Positions 1-8,401 of a stretch of 64,000 nt of DNA are shown piece by piece. The notes under the pieces were generated by a model. That model saw only the letters and a list, made by a program, of their open reading frames with translations, searched no databases and was not told where the DNA came from. Source of the stretch: Thermaerobacter subterraneus DSM 13965 (GTDB taxonomy: Bacteria; Bacillota; Sulfobacillia; Thermaerobacterales; Thermaerobacteraceae); the NCBI RefSeq assembly GCF_000183545.2, contig NZ_JH976536.1, positions 62,001 to 126,000 on the forward strand, in the 5' to 3' direction. A program made the translations under genes and the position numbers. Within the stretch, counting starts at the first letter, position 1. Each line of letters begins with the position of its first letter.

Positions 1-1
1 C

Positions 2-832
2 GCCGGCGGGCAGGACCTTCCCGTCACGGTGGTGCCCGTGGACCCCGGTCTCGGTACCACGGACCTCAAGGCCCTGGATGAGGTGCTGGCTGCGGGCGAC
101 AGCGCCTGCGTGCTCCTGCAGCAGCCCAACTTCTACGGGTGCCTGGAGCCCGCGCCCGAGATCGCGCGCCGGGCCAAGGCGGCAGGCGCCCTGGTGGTGG
201 TCAGCGCCGATCCCGTCAGCCTGGGGCTTCTCGAGGCACCCGGCCGCTACGGTGCCGACATCGTGGTCGGCGACGGCCAGAGCCTGGGCTTGCCCATGGC
301 CTACGGAGGACCCCACTTCGGGTATCTCGCCTGCCGGGGCGAGTACGTCCGGCGCCTGCCGGGGCGCATCGTCGGGCGGACCCTGGACCGCGACGGGCGG
401 GAAGGGTACGTGCTCACCCTCCAGACCCGCGAGCAGCACATCCGGCGGGACCGCGCCACGTCGAACATCTGCACGAACCACAGCCTGATGGCGTTGACCG
501 CCACGATCCACCTGGCGGCCCTGGGCCCGCGGGGCCTGCGGCGGCTGGCCGAGATCTGCCTGCACAAGGCCCACTACCTGGCGGAGCGGATCGAAGGACT
601 CCCCGGGTTCCGCCGCGTGTTCCAGGCCCCCTTCTTCAAGGAGTTCGCCGTGGCTTGTGAGCGGCCCGACTTCGACCCCGCCGCCGCCGCCCTGGCGGCC
701 GGCTACCTGGTGGGACCCGACCTGGGCCGCTGGGAGCCCGAGCGGCGGGGACAGCTGCTGGTGGCGGTCACGGAGCGCCGCACCCGCCAGGAGATGGACG
801 GCCTCCTGGCGGCCTGGGGGGTGAGGGAATGA
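2..832 (+). CDS. gcvPA: Glycine dehydrogenase (P-protein) subunit 1, 3' part
   Basis: The alpha half of the two-subunit glycine decarboxylase of the glycine cleavage system, which removes CO2 from glycine with PLP and passes the aminomethyl group to lipoyl-GcvH. The window opens inside the gene, so only the last 276 residues are present of a protein normally near 450. Typical P-protein stretches are visible, such as [12 protein letters not shown] and [18 protein letters not shown]. The stop codon overlaps the ATG of gcvPB (ATGA), which indicates coupled translation of the two subunits. gcvT and gcvH would be expected upstream, outside the window. The identity is safe; the true start cannot be seen. 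Confidence 0.95.
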   Translation, partial: AGGQDLPVTVVPVDPGLGTTDLKALDEVLAAGDSACVLLQQPNFYGCLEPAPEIARRAKAAGALVVVSADPVSLGLLEAPGRYGADIVVGDGQSLGLPMAYGGPHFGYLACRGEYVRRLPGRIVGRTLDRDGREGYVLTLQTREQHIRRDRATSNICTNHSLMALTATIHLAALGPRGLRRLAEICLHKAHYLAERIEGLPGFRRVFQAPFFKEFAVACERPDFDPAAAALAAGYLVGPDLGRWEPERRGQLLVAVTERRTRQEMDGLLAAWGVRE

Positions 833-2502
833 TGGACCACGACCAGCCGCAGCGTCCTGGCGGACCCCAGGCGGCCGCCGGGGTGCCCGCGGGTGCCCAG
901 GCGGCGGAGGGCGTGCCGGCCGGGCCCCAGAACCGGGGACCGGTGGCGGACCGGGGCTCGCCGGCGCCGGCCGCCATGGCGGCCGGAACGGCGCCCGGGC
1001 AGGCCGAACCCGCCCCCGTGGGGGCCGAGCCGGAGCCGCTGATCTTCAGCTACAGCCGGCCCGGCCGCGGGGGCATGGTCTGGCCCGAGCCCGACGTCCC
1101 GGTGCGGCCTGTGGAGGAACGGGTGCCGGCCGAACTGCTGCGCCAGGAGGCCCCCGCCCTGCCGGAGGTGGCCGAGGTCGACCTGGTCCGGCACTATACC
1201 CGCCTGAGCCAGATGAACCACGCCGTGGACACCGGGTTCTACCCGCTGGGCTCGTGCACCATGAAGTACAACCCCAAGGTGAACGAGCGGGTGGCGGCCT
1301 TGCCCGGCTTTGCCGGCCTGCACCCGTACGTGCCCGACGAGCTGGCTCAAGGGGCGCTTCGGCTCATGTGGGAGCTGGAACGGGCGCTCTGCGAGATGGG
1401 CGGCATGACCCGGGCCACCTTGCAGCCGGCGGCCGGCGCCCACGGGGAACTGACGGGCATCCTGCTGATCCGGGCGTATCACCGCGCCCGGGGCCAGGGC
1501 CACCGCCACAAGGTCATCGTGCCCGACTCCGCCCACGGGACCAACCCGGCCACGGCCGCCATGGCCGGCTACCGGGTGGTGGAGGTGCCCTCCGACGCCC
1601 GGGGCGGGGTCGACCTCGGCGCCCTGGAGGCCGCGCTGGACGACGACGTGGCCGCCCTCATGCTGACCAACCCCAACACCCTGGGGCTCTTCGACGAGAA
1701 CATCCACCGCATCGCGGAGATGGTCCACGCCGCGGGCGGGCTTCTCTACTACGACGGCGCCAACGCCAACGCCATCCTGGGCATCTCGCGCCCGGGGGAC
1801 ATGGGCTTCGACGTGGTCCACTTCAACCTGCACAAGACCTTCTCCACGCCCCACGGCGGCGGCGGGCCCGGGTCGGGCCCGGTCGGCGTGAAGGAGGAGC
1901 TGGTGCCCTTCCTGCCGGCGCCCCTGGTGGAGCGGGACCCGGCCACGGGCCGGTTCTACCTGGACTACGAGCGGCCCCAGGCCATCGGGCGGATGCGTTC
2001 CTTCTACGGCAACTTTGCGATCCTGGTCCGGGCCTACACCTACATCCGGGCGCTGGGGGCCGAAGGGCTGCGCCGGGTCAGCGAGGACGCGGTGCTCAAT
2101 GCCAACTACGTCATGCGGCAGCTGGCCGGCCTGTTCCGGCTGCCCTACGACCGCACCTGCATGCACGAGTTCGTCCTCTCGGCCGCCAACCTCAAGGAGC
2201 GCACGGGGGTACGGGCCCTGGACGTGGCCAAGCGGCTGCTGGACTTCGGGATCCACCCGCCGACCATCTACTTCCCGCTCATCGTGGAAGAGGCGCTGAT
2301 GATCGAGCCCACGGAGACCGAGAGCAAGGAGACCCTCGACCGCTTCGTGGCCGTCATGCGCCGGATCGTACGGGAGGCCCAGGAGGAACCCGAGGTGGTC
2401 CGGCAGGCGCCCCACACCACGCCGGTCAGCCGCCTGGACGAGGCCCTGGCGGCGCGGCGGCCCGTGTTGCGCTGGCGGCCTGAAGGGGAGGACGCGCGAT
2501 GA
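829..2502 (+). CDS. gcvPB: Glycine dehydrogenase (P-protein) subunit 2
   Basis: The PLP-binding beta half of the glycine cleavage P-protein. The cofactor lysine is K336, in the motif [16 protein letters not shown]; the preceding [10 protein letters not shown] and YDGANANAI stretches are also family hallmarks. At 557 residues it is longer than the usual 480-490 because of a Pro/Ala/Gly-rich N-terminal extension of roughly 65 residues before the conserved part begins (near [10 protein letters not shown]). The start overlaps the gcvPA stop. The stop overlaps the start of apt (ATGA), so the three genes form one translationally coupled unit. The extension looks like low-complexity sequence typical of this genome rather than a domain. 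Confidence 0.96.
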   Translation: MMDHDQPQRPGGPQAAAGVPAGAQAAEGVPAGPQNRGPVADRGSPAPAAMAAGTAPGQAEPAPVGAEPEPLIFSYSRPGRGGMVWPEPDVPVRPVEERVPAELLRQEAPALPEVAEVDLVRHYTRLSQMNHAVDTGFYPLGSCTMKYNPKVNERVAALPGFAGLHPYVPDELAQGALRLMWELERALCEMGGMTRATLQPAAGAHGELTGILLIRAYHRARGQGHRHKVIVPDSAHGTNPATAAMAGYRVVEVPSDARGGVDLGALEAALDDDVAALMLTNPNTLGLFDENIHRIAEMVHAAGGLLYYDGANANAILGISRPGDMGFDVVHFNLHKTFSTPHGGGGPGSGPVGVKEELVPFLPAPLVERDPATGRFYLDYERPQAIGRMRSFYGNFAILVRAYTYIRALGAEGLRRVSEDAVLNANYVMRQLAGLFRLPYDRTCMHEFVLSAANLKERTGVRALDVAKRLLDFGIHPPTIYFPLIVEEALMIEPTETESKETLDRFVAVMRRIVREAQEEPEVVRQAPHTTPVSRLDEALAARRPVLRWRPEGEDAR

Positions 2503-3149
2503 GCCGCGGGGAGGAACGGGTGCCGGGCGCCCATGACCGCGCCGGCGAGGCCGGTCAGGGAGTCCGGGAGGGAGAGGCCCGCCGCCCTGCGCCCGGACCC
2601 GAGCCCGGCTCGCGTCCGGGCGGCGGTGCGGTGGAGGCGTCGTTGCGGGCGCGGATCCGGCAAGTGCCCGGCTATCCGGTCCCGGGGGTGACCTTCCTTG
2701 ACATCACCCCGCTCCTGGCCGACGGGGCGGCCCTGGGCCAGGCGGTGGAGGCCCTGGCCGCGGCCGTGGCGGGGATCGAATTCGACCGGGTGCTGGGTAT
2801 CGAGGCCCGCGGGTTCATCCTGGGGGCACCGCTGGCGGTGCGCCTGGGCAAGGGCTTCATCCCCGCCCGCAAGCCGGGCAAGCTGCCCCTGGAGGTGGCC
2901 CGCCAGGAATACCAGCTGGAGTATGGCCAGGCGGCCATCGAAGTCCACCAGGACGCCATCCGGCCCGGCGACCGGATCCTGATCGTCGACGACGTCCTGG
3001 CCACCGGAGGAACCAGCGCCGCTGCCGCCGCCCTGGTGGAACAGCTGGGCGGCCGGGTGGCCGGATTCGCCTACCTCATCGAGATCGTTGCCCTGGGGGG
3101 CCGCCGGCGCCTGGGAGATCGCCCGGTGCGGGTCGTCCTGCCCTCCTGA
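2499..3149 (+). CDS. apt: Adenine phosphoribosyltransferase
   Basis: Purine-salvage enzyme that makes AMP from adenine and PRPP in the cytoplasm. The PRPP loop [16 protein letters not shown] and the RGF segment ([12 protein letters not shown]) are clear. The conserved enzyme starts near residue 45 and would alone be about 170 residues, the usual size. Residues 1-45 are a Gly/Pro/Arg-rich extension. The start at 2499 is chosen because GGGGAGG lies just upstream and the ATG overlaps the gcvPB stop. A GTG at 2631 would give a normal-length protein but has no clear ribosome site. Its place behind gcvPB may link glycine-derived one-carbon units with purines, but that is inference. Confidence 0.93.
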   Translation: MSRGEERVPGAHDRAGEAGQGVREGEARRPAPGPEPGSRPGGGAVEASLRARIRQVPGYPVPGVTFLDITPLLADGAALGQAVEALAAAVAGIEFDRVLGIEARGFILGAPLAVRLGKGFIPARKPGKLPLEVARQEYQLEYGQAAIEVHQDAIRPGDRILIVDDVLATGGTSAAAAALVEQLGGRVAGFAYLIEIVALGGRRRLGDRPVRVVLPS

Positions 3150-3181
3150 GGAGCGGATCGGCCGGGCGGGCACGGGCCCGC

Positions 3182-3209
3182 GGCCCGGCCCCGGCCCGGG
3201 GGCCGGGCC
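3182..3209. other. GC hairpin after apt
   Basis: A perfect 11-bp inverted repeat (3182-3192 with 3199-3209) around a 6-base loop follows the apt stop. No T-run follows, so it is not a classical intrinsic terminator. It could slow polymerase, protect the 3' end of the upstream message, or simply reflect base composition. The 10-base word ATTCCATGCC occurs twice just after it (3210 and 3240), the second copy close to the ribosome site of the next gene. Confidence 0.4.
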
Positions 3210-3263
3210 ATTCCATGCCCCCGGGCCAGGGGCCGGAGGATTCCATGCCAGGGGAGGCGAAGG

Positions 3264-4385
3264 ATGATGGCCTTGACGGTGCCCGCCGATCGCGCAACCC
3301 AGACGGCCCAGCGCCTGGCACGGCTGCGGGAGCGGATGGCGGCAGAGGGACTGGAAGCGGTCTGGATCGGCAGCCCGGCCAACCGCCGTTACCTGAGCGG
3401 CTTTTCGGGCAGCTCGGGGTGGCTGCTCATCACCGCCACCGGCGCCCAGCTGTGGACGGACTTCCGCTACCTGGAGCAGGCGGCCCAGGAGGCCCCGGGC
3501 TATGAGGTGGTGCGCCACGAGGCGCAGGTGTACGCCCACCTGGCCCGGCACCTGCAGGAGGTGGGGGTCCGCCGGCTCGGCTTCGAGGCCGAGCACGTGC
3601 GCTACGGCGACTGGCAGCGCCTGCGGGCGGCCCTGCCGGAAGAGGTCGAGCTGGTGGGCATCAGCGGCTGGGTCGAGCAACTGCGCCGGGTGAAGGATGA
3701 GGTGGAACTGGCCCTCATTCGCGAGGCCGCGCGCCTGGCCGACGAGGCGCTCCTGGAGGTCCTGGCGGGGCTGCGGCCGGGGGTCACGGAGCGCCAGCTG
3801 GCGCTGGAGCTGGAGTTCGCCATGCGCCGGCGCGGGGCGACGGCGGCGGCCTTCGACCTGATCGTGGTCTCGGGCCCGCGCTCGGCCCTGCCCCACGGGC
3901 AGCCGGGGGATCATGCCATCGAAGCCGGCCAGTTCGTCACCCTGGATTATGGGGCCGTGGTGGGCGGGTACTGTTCCGACTGCACCCGTACGGTGGTGGC
4001 CGGACGGGCCACGCCCCGGCACAGGGAAATCTACCAGGTGGTGCTGGAGGCCCAGCGCCGCGCCGTGGCCGCCATCCGGCCCGGGGTCAGCGGGGCGGAG
4101 GTGGACCGGGCCGCCCGCCAGGTGATCGAAGAGGCCGGCTACGGCGACCGGTTCGGCCATGCCACGGGCCACGGCGTGGGCTTGGAGGTCCACGAGGGTC
4201 CCCGCCTCTCGGCCCTGGCCGAGGAGGACCGGCTGGAACCGGGCATGGTGGTGACGGTGGAGCCCGGCATCTACATTCCGGGGTGGGGCGGCGTGCGCAT
4301 CGAGGACCTGGTGGTCGTCACCGCCGACGGCGGCGAGATCCTGACCCGGGTCAGCAAGGAGCTGCTGGAGGTGGGCGTGGCCTGA
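3264..4385 (+). CDS. Xaa-Pro aminopeptidase (M24B family)
   Basis: Metallopeptidase that removes an N-terminal residue preceding proline; cytoplasmic, peptide turnover. It has the creatinase-like N-terminal domain ([20 protein letters not shown]) and the pita-bread C-terminal domain. Metal ligands are visible in [17 protein letters not shown] (two Asp), [14 protein letters not shown] (His), VTVEPGIY (Glu) and [10 protein letters not shown] (Glu). The length of 373 fits the short YqhT/PepQ-type enzymes found directly before efp in many Firmicutes. GGGGAGG sits 7 bases before the ATG; a second ATG at 3267 is equally possible. The exact substrate preference cannot be read from sequence. Confidence 0.92.
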   Translation: MMALTVPADRATQTAQRLARLRERMAAEGLEAVWIGSPANRRYLSGFSGSSGWLLITATGAQLWTDFRYLEQAAQEAPGYEVVRHEAQVYAHLARHLQEVGVRRLGFEAEHVRYGDWQRLRAALPEEVELVGISGWVEQLRRVKDEVELALIREAARLADEALLEVLAGLRPGVTERQLALELEFAMRRRGATAAAFDLIVVSGPRSALPHGQPGDHAIEAGQFVTLDYGAVVGGYCSDCTRTVVAGRATPRHREIYQVVLEAQRRAVAAIRPGVSGAEVDRAARQVIEEAGYGDRFGHATGHGVGLEVHEGPRLSALAEEDRLEPGMVVTVEPGIYIPGWGGVRIEDLVVVTADGGEILTRVSKELLEVGVA

Positions 4386-4430
4386 AGGCAGGCCGGGGCC
4401 TGCAGGCGTGCCCGGAAGGAGGCTGGAGGC

Positions 4431-4991
4431 ATGATCCAGGCAGGGGATTTCAAGAACGGGATGACCGTGATCATCGACGGCCAGGTGCACCAGGTGCTGG
4501 AGTTCCAGCATGTCAAGCCCGGTCGCGGCCAGGCCTTCGTGCGGGCCAAGATCCGCAACCTGGAGACGGGGGCCACGGTGAACCGCACCTTCCGGCCGGA
4601 CGAGCGCTTCCCGCCGGCGCCCGTCGAGAAGCGGGAGATGCAATACCTGTACGATGCCGACGGCCAGTACTTCTTCATGGACACGGAAACCTACGACCAG
4701 GTGGGCCTGAGCGCCGCCCAGCTGGGGGACGCGGTCAACTTCCTCAAGGAAGGCATGGTGGTGAAGGTCCTGCAGACGGGGGAGAAGACCCTGGGCGTGG
4801 AGCTGCCCACGGCCGTCGACCTCAAGGTGGTGGAGACGGAACCCGGGGTCCGGGGCGATACCGCCCAGGGCGGGTCCAAGCCGGCCCGGCTGGAGACCGG
4901 AGCCGTCGTGCAGGTCCCCCTCTTCGTCAACGCCGGTGACGTGATCCGGGTGGACACCCGGACGGGCGAGTACGTGGAACGGGTTTCCTGA
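4431..4991 (+). CDS. efp: Elongation factor P
   Basis: Translation factor that binds between the P and E sites and rescues ribosomes stalled at polyproline. It would be important here because so many proteins carry proline-rich stretches. All three EF-P domains are present in a normal 186 residues, including the C-terminal signature region ETEPGVRGDTAQGG. The loop that reaches the peptidyl-transferase centre reads KPGRGQA, putting arginine (R32) where most bacteria have a modified lysine. No modification gene (epmA/epmB, earP, ymfI) is seen nearby. It follows the M24 peptidase by 45 bases, and the transcript ends at the hairpin and T-run that follow. Confidence 0.97.
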   Translation: MIQAGDFKNGMTVIIDGQVHQVLEFQHVKPGRGQAFVRAKIRNLETGATVNRTFRPDERFPPAPVEKREMQYLYDADGQYFFMDTETYDQVGLSAAQLGDAVNFLKEGMVVKVLQTGEKTLGVELPTAVDLKVVETEPGVRGDTAQGGSKPARLETGAVVQVPLFVNAGDVIRVDTRTGEYVERVS

Positions 4992-5018
4992 GAGCCGCCC
5001 GCTTCCCCCTCGGCCAGA

Positions 5019-5066
5019 CCCGGCAGGAGGCGCGACTATGGCGCCCGCCTGCCGGGCACATTTTTT
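5019..5066 (+). terminator. Intrinsic terminator after efp
   Basis: The arms CCCGGCAGG (5019-5027) and CCTGCCGGG (5048-5056) pair perfectly, with an inner GGCGC/GCGCC stem. Four bases later comes TTTTTT (5061-5066). Stem plus U-tract just behind the efp stop is a classical rho-independent terminator. It separates the gcvP-apt-M24-efp block from the gene that starts at 5087. Confidence 0.88.
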
Positions 5067-5086
5067 ATGAGAAGGGGGGCGACGCC

Positions 5087-5863
5087 ATGGCCCGCTTGCG
5101 CCAGCGGGTAGCCTACCTGAACGGGCTGGCCGCGGGACTGAACCTGTCCACCCAGTCGGCCGAAGGCCGGGTGCTGGCCGGCATCATCGAGGTCCTGGAT
5201 GCCATGGCCGAGGAAATGGAACGGCTCGACGGGCGGTTGGGCGAGCTGGCGGAATACCTGGGCGAGCTGGACCAGGACCTGTTCGACCTGGAAGAGGCTG
5301 TTAGCGGCGAAGGGACGGGCGACGGCGACCTGTGGGACGAAGAGGACCTTCCGGAGGCGGCGGACGGCGAGGCCGGCGACCAGGACGAAGAGGCGGCCCC
5401 GGGGGACTTTGAGGGGGCCCTGGTCTTTGACGCCGGCATCCCCACCCGCCACCGCGAGGACGGCACCGGGCCCGGACGAACGCAGCAGGAGGACGGGCAG
5501 CTGGTGGACGGGCTTTTGCTGGAATGTCCCCACTGCGGCACGCAGTATGCCGTCGCCATGGACGATCTGGAGTTCGACCGGGAGCCGGAAGAAGACGAGA
5601 ACGAGTTCGAATGGGTCTGCCCCCACTGCGGGGAGGTGGTCCACGACTTTCTGCCCGACGCCGACCCCGACGACAGCGACGACCCGCTGGAGGCGGGAGC
5701 CCGCCAGACCGCAGCCATGGAGCGGCCTGCGGGCGACGGCGCCGCCGCCGGGGTCCCGCCCGGGCGCCGGGAATCCGGGACGAGCGCGGCCCCGGTGGCG
5801 CCAGCCGGTGCCGGCACGGCGGCCGCCCCCGCCGGTGGCGCCACGCCGGTGGCCCCCTTCTAG
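5087..5863 (+). CDS. CD1247-like protein with C-terminal zinc ribbon
   Basis: Acidic protein of unknown function. Residues 1-80 are helical and leucine/heptad-rich (AEYLGELDQDLFDLEEAV) and match the small family known from clostridia as CD1247, commonly found next to efp. A linker of Asp/Glu/Gly leads to a zinc-ribbon: CPHCGTQYAV near residue 147 and CPHCGEVVHDF near 179, four cysteines in two CxxC pairs. The C-terminal 60 residues are Ala/Pro/Gly-rich. AAGGGGGG before the ATG is a good ribosome site. The gene lies between two strong terminators, so it is probably transcribed alone. A regulatory or scaffold role is plausible but unproved. Confidence 0.75.
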   Translation: MARLRQRVAYLNGLAAGLNLSTQSAEGRVLAGIIEVLDAMAEEMERLDGRLGELAEYLGELDQDLFDLEEAVSGEGTGDGDLWDEEDLPEAADGEAGDQDEEAAPGDFEGALVFDAGIPTRHREDGTGPGRTQQEDGQLVDGLLLECPHCGTQYAVAMDDLEFDREPEEDENEFEWVCPHCGEVVHDFLPDADPDDSDDPLEAGARQTAAMERPAGDGAAAGVPPGRRESGTSAAPVAPAGAGTAAAPAGGATPVAPF

Positions 5864-5908
5864 CCCGGCCATCCGCTTCCCCTCGATGCCGATCCCGTTC
5901 CCCTGGCC

Positions 5909-5939
5909 GCAGCCCGGAGGTGCTCCGGGCTGCGTTTTT
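5909..5939 (+). terminator. Intrinsic terminator after the zinc-ribbon gene
   Basis: A perfect 11-bp stem, GCAGCCCGGAG (5909-5919) with CTCCGGGCTGC (5923-5933), has a 3-base loop and is followed by GTTTTTC. This is a strong intrinsic terminator placed 45 bases behind the stop codon. It isolates the spoIIIA operon from read-through. Confidence 0.92.
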
Positions 5940-5959
5940 CTGCTGCTCCCCGGCGGCCT

Positions 5960-5989
5960 GTGTTAAAGGGGTCAAGCCCCTCATATACC
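5960..5989 (+). promoter_or_regulatory. Possible sigma-E promoter of spoIIIA
   Basis: Immediately after the terminator the sequence turns AT-richer. CATATACC at 5982-5989 resembles the sigma-E -10 element (CATACAAT). A TTAAA-containing block at 5960-5967 sits 14 bases upstream, where a sigma-E -35 element would be. In Bacillus the spoIIIA operon is sigma-E driven. The match is partial and I offer it as the best candidate only. A small inverted repeat GGGG/CCCC (5968-5980) lies between the two elements. Confidence 0.4.
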
Positions 5990-6020
5990 TGGGAACGAGG
6001 TTGGACAGGGAGGCAAGCCC

Positions 6021-7232
6021 ATGGCCACGGACCGGCACGCCACGGCCTGGCGGCCAACCTTCGCCACCCGGAGCCGGCCGGGTGCGGAAGCAGCGAGCGC
6101 GGCGGTCGGGGCTCCTCGGGAAGGAAGGGGAGCGGGCGCCGCCGGCGGCCCCGGCGGGATTCCGGGCGGCCCCGGCGCCGCTTCGGGCGCAAGAGCCACC
6201 GCCGCTCCGGGCGGGAGAGCCGCCCCCGGTCCGGATGCCGCCTCCCCGGGGGCGGAAGCCACGTGGGCGTCGCTGCTCGAGTCCCTGGCGCCCGCCCTGG
6301 CGGAGCGGCTCCGGCGAGTGCCGCCCCAGGTCCACCGGCAGGTCGACGAGGTGCGGGTGGTGGCCGGGTCCCCCGTCTGGCTGCTGCTGGCCGGGGGCGA
6401 GGGTTTCGTGGACGCTGCCGGGCGGCTGGTCCCCGTCCCCGGCCAGGCCCCGGCGGTGACCCCGGCGGAGGTGGCGGAATGCCTGGAACGCATGACGGCC
6501 AGTTCCTGGTACGCGGTGCAGGAACAGGCCCGGCAGGGGTTTCTCACCCTTCCCGGCGGGCACCGGGTGGGGCTGGCCGGAGAGGTCCAGGTGGAAGGGG
6601 GCCGGGTGGAGCGGTTCCGCCGGGTGCGCGGCCTGGTCATTCGCCGGGCGCGCCCGGTCAGCGGGTGCGCGACCCCCCTGCTCCCCTACCTGGTCGAACC
6701 CGCCCGCCCGGGCCCGTGCCTGGCCAGCACCCTGCTGATCGGCGCGCCCGCCAGCGGCAAGACCACCCTGCTGCGGGATCTGGCCCGGCTGGCCAGCGCG
6801 GGCGTGCCCGGGACCCTGGCGGGCCGGCGGGTGGCGGTGGTGGACGAGCGGGGAGAGCTGGCCGCCGGCGGTGCCTTCGACCTGGGACCCCGGACGGCGG
6901 TCCTCGAGCACTGCCCCAAGGAGGCCGGCATCCCGCTGGCCCTGCGCGCCCTCTCCCCGGAGGTGCTGGTCACCGACGAGCTGGGGGGACCCCACGATGC
7001 CGCAGCCGTGGCGGAAGCGGTCCACGCCGGGGTCACGGTGGTGGCCACGGCCCACGCGGGCAGTGTGGCCGACCTGGAGGCCCGGCGGCAGCTGCGGGCC
7101 CTGGAAGCAACCGGCGCCTTCCGCCGTCTGGTCCAGCTGACCCGCCACCCCCGGCCCGGGACGGTGGAAGCCGTCTACGCCCGGGGTCCGGGCGGACGCT
7201 GGATCGCCCTGACATCCGGCGGGAGGGGGTGA
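6021..7232 (+). CDS. spoIIIAA: Stage III sporulation protein AA (ATPase)
   Basis: Secretion-type ATPase of the SpoIIIA-SpoIIQ channel, acting on the mother-cell face of the forespore membrane. The Walker A motif GAPASGKT is at residues 241-248 and the Walker B-like EVLVTDELGG follows at about 310. The recognisable protein begins near residue 80. The first 80 residues are Ala/Gly/Pro/Arg-rich, making it 403 residues against about 310 in Bacillus. GGGAGG lies 7 bases before the ATG at 6021. It is the first of eight consecutive spoIIIA genes, with its stop 5 bases before the start of spoIIIAB. Confidence 0.95.
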   Translation: MATDRHATAWRPTFATRSRPGAEAASAAVGAPREGRGAGAAGGPGGIPGGPGAASGARATAAPGGRAAPGPDAASPGAEATWASLLESLAPALAERLRRVPPQVHRQVDEVRVVAGSPVWLLLAGGEGFVDAAGRLVPVPGQAPAVTPAEVAECLERMTASSWYAVQEQARQGFLTLPGGHRVGLAGEVQVEGGRVERFRRVRGLVIRRARPVSGCATPLLPYLVEPARPGPCLASTLLIGAPASGKTTLLRDLARLASAGVPGTLAGRRVAVVDERGELAAGGAFDLGPRTAVLEHCPKEAGIPLALRALSPEVLVTDELGGPHDAAAVAEAVHAGVTVVATAHAGSVADLEARRQLRALEATGAFRRLVQLTRHPRPGTVEAVYARGPGGRWIALTSGGRG

Positions 7233-7237
7233 CGGGC

Positions 7238-7753
7238 ATGGGGTGGCTGGGTTTTGCCCTGGTGCTGCTGGCCTGTTCGGCCTGGGGGTGGCAGCGGGCA
7301 GCCGAGCTGGCCCGGCGACCCGGGGAGCTGAGGATCCTGCGCAGCGCCCTGCAGGCCCTTGAAAGCGAGATTGCCTTCGGGGTGACGCCGCTGCCCGAGG
7401 CCTTCGGGCGCATCGCCCGGCTCTACCCCGAACCGGCCGCGACCTTGTTCCGGCAGGCGGCCGCCCTGCTGGCGCCGCCCCGGTCCCAGACCGCGGCGGC
7501 TGTCTGGGAGGAGGCGGTGGACGCCCTGGCCCGCACGAGCGCCCTGACCCGCGAGGATGGTGGCATCCTCCGGGCCCTGGCCCCCTACCTGGGGGCCACG
7601 GGCCGGGACGACCAGGTCCGTCACCTGCGGCTGGCCATGGCCCGGCTGGAGGCAGCCGAGACCCTGGCCCGGGACCTGGACCAGCGGTGGGGGCGGCTGT
7701 ACCGCTACGGCGGCGTGCTGGCGGGGGCCTTCATCGGGCTGCTTCTGCTGTAG
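7238..7753 (+). CDS. spoIIIAB: Stage III sporulation protein AB
   Basis: Membrane component of the SpoIIIA channel, related to GspF-like platform proteins of type II secretion. It has 171 residues, the family length. One membrane helix at the N-terminus (GFALVLLACSAWGW) and one at the very C-terminus (YGGVLAGAFIGLLLL) frame a helical soluble part with the conserved RILRSALQALESEI. The ATG at 7238 is preceded by GGGAGGGGG. It is in operon with spoIIIAA and spoIIIAC. Confidence 0.94.
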   Translation: MGWLGFALVLLACSAWGWQRAAELARRPGELRILRSALQALESEIAFGVTPLPEAFGRIARLYPEPAATLFRQAAALLAPPRSQTAAAVWEEAVDALARTSALTREDGGILRALAPYLGATGRDDQVRHLRLAMARLEAAETLARDLDQRWGRLYRYGGVLAGAFIGLLLL

Positions 7754-7778
7754 CGGCGCGAGGGGAGGAGGCGCGGCG

Positions 7779-7979
7779 GTGATCGACCCCAACCTGATCC
7801 TGCGGCTGGCCGGCATCGGCATCATCGTCACCGTGGTCTACACCTTGCTGAAGACCGCGGGACGGGAGGAGTACGCCTTCACCGTCCTGCTGGCGGGACT
7901 GGCGGTGGTGCTCTGGATGACGGTCCAGGTCATCGTCGAGCTGTTCGAGACCATCCAGAACCTCTTCGATCTGGGCTGA
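7779..7979 (+). CDS. spoIIIAC: Stage III sporulation protein AC
   Basis: Small double-membrane-span protein of 66 residues, the normal size of SpoIIIAC, with two hydrophobic helices (LAGIGIIVTVVYTLL and AFTVLLAGLAVVLWM). The start is GTG at 7779, following AGGGGAGGAGG with good spacing. It has been likened to a component of the secretion-type basal platform. It lies 25 bases behind spoIIIAB and 5 bases ahead of spoIIIAD. Confidence 0.92.
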   Translation: MIDPNLILRLAGIGIIVTVVYTLLKTAGREEYAFTVLLAGLAVVLWMTVQVIVELFETIQNLFDLG

Positions 7980-7984
7980 GAGCC

Positions 7985-8374
7985 ATGACCGTCGCCCAGG
8001 TGGTCGGCATCGCCCTGGTGGCCAGCGTTCTGCTGGTGCTGCTGCGGCAGGCGCGGCCGGAGTGGGCGCTGCTGCTGAGCATCGTCACCGCCGTGGCCGT
8101 GTTCCTCCTGCTGGTGGACGACATCGCAGCGGTGATCCGCGTCCTCCAGCAGGTGGCGGACCGGGCCGATCTGGACGCCCGCTACACCGCCACCCTGCTG
8201 AAGATCGTCGGCGTGGCCTACCTGGCCGAGTTCGGCGCCCAGCTTTGCCGGGACGCCGGCGAATCGGCCCTGGCCGCCAAGGTCGAACTGGCGGGCAAGG
8301 TCGTGATCCTGCTGCTGGCCGTGCCCATTCTCATGGCGGTGCTGGAGCTCCTGGTCGGCCTTCTGCCGGCCTGA
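7985..8374 (+). CDS. spoIIIAD: Stage III sporulation protein AD
   Basis: A 129-residue membrane protein with three to four hydrophobic segments, matching SpoIIIAD in length and in conserved parts such as ARYTATLLKIVGVAYLAEFG and the following CRDAGESALAAKVELAGK. It is part of the mother-cell/forespore channel. It starts 5 bases after the spoIIIAC stop, and no strong ribosome site is visible, so translation is probably coupled. Confidence 0.94.
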   Translation: MTVAQVVGIALVASVLLVLLRQARPEWALLLSIVTAVAVFLLLVDDIAAVIRVLQQVADRADLDARYTATLLKIVGVAYLAEFGAQLCRDAGESALAAKVELAGKVVILLLAVPILMAVLELLVGLLPA

Positions 8375-8401
8375 CGCGGGCCAGAGGGGAGGTGGCGGAC
8401 C

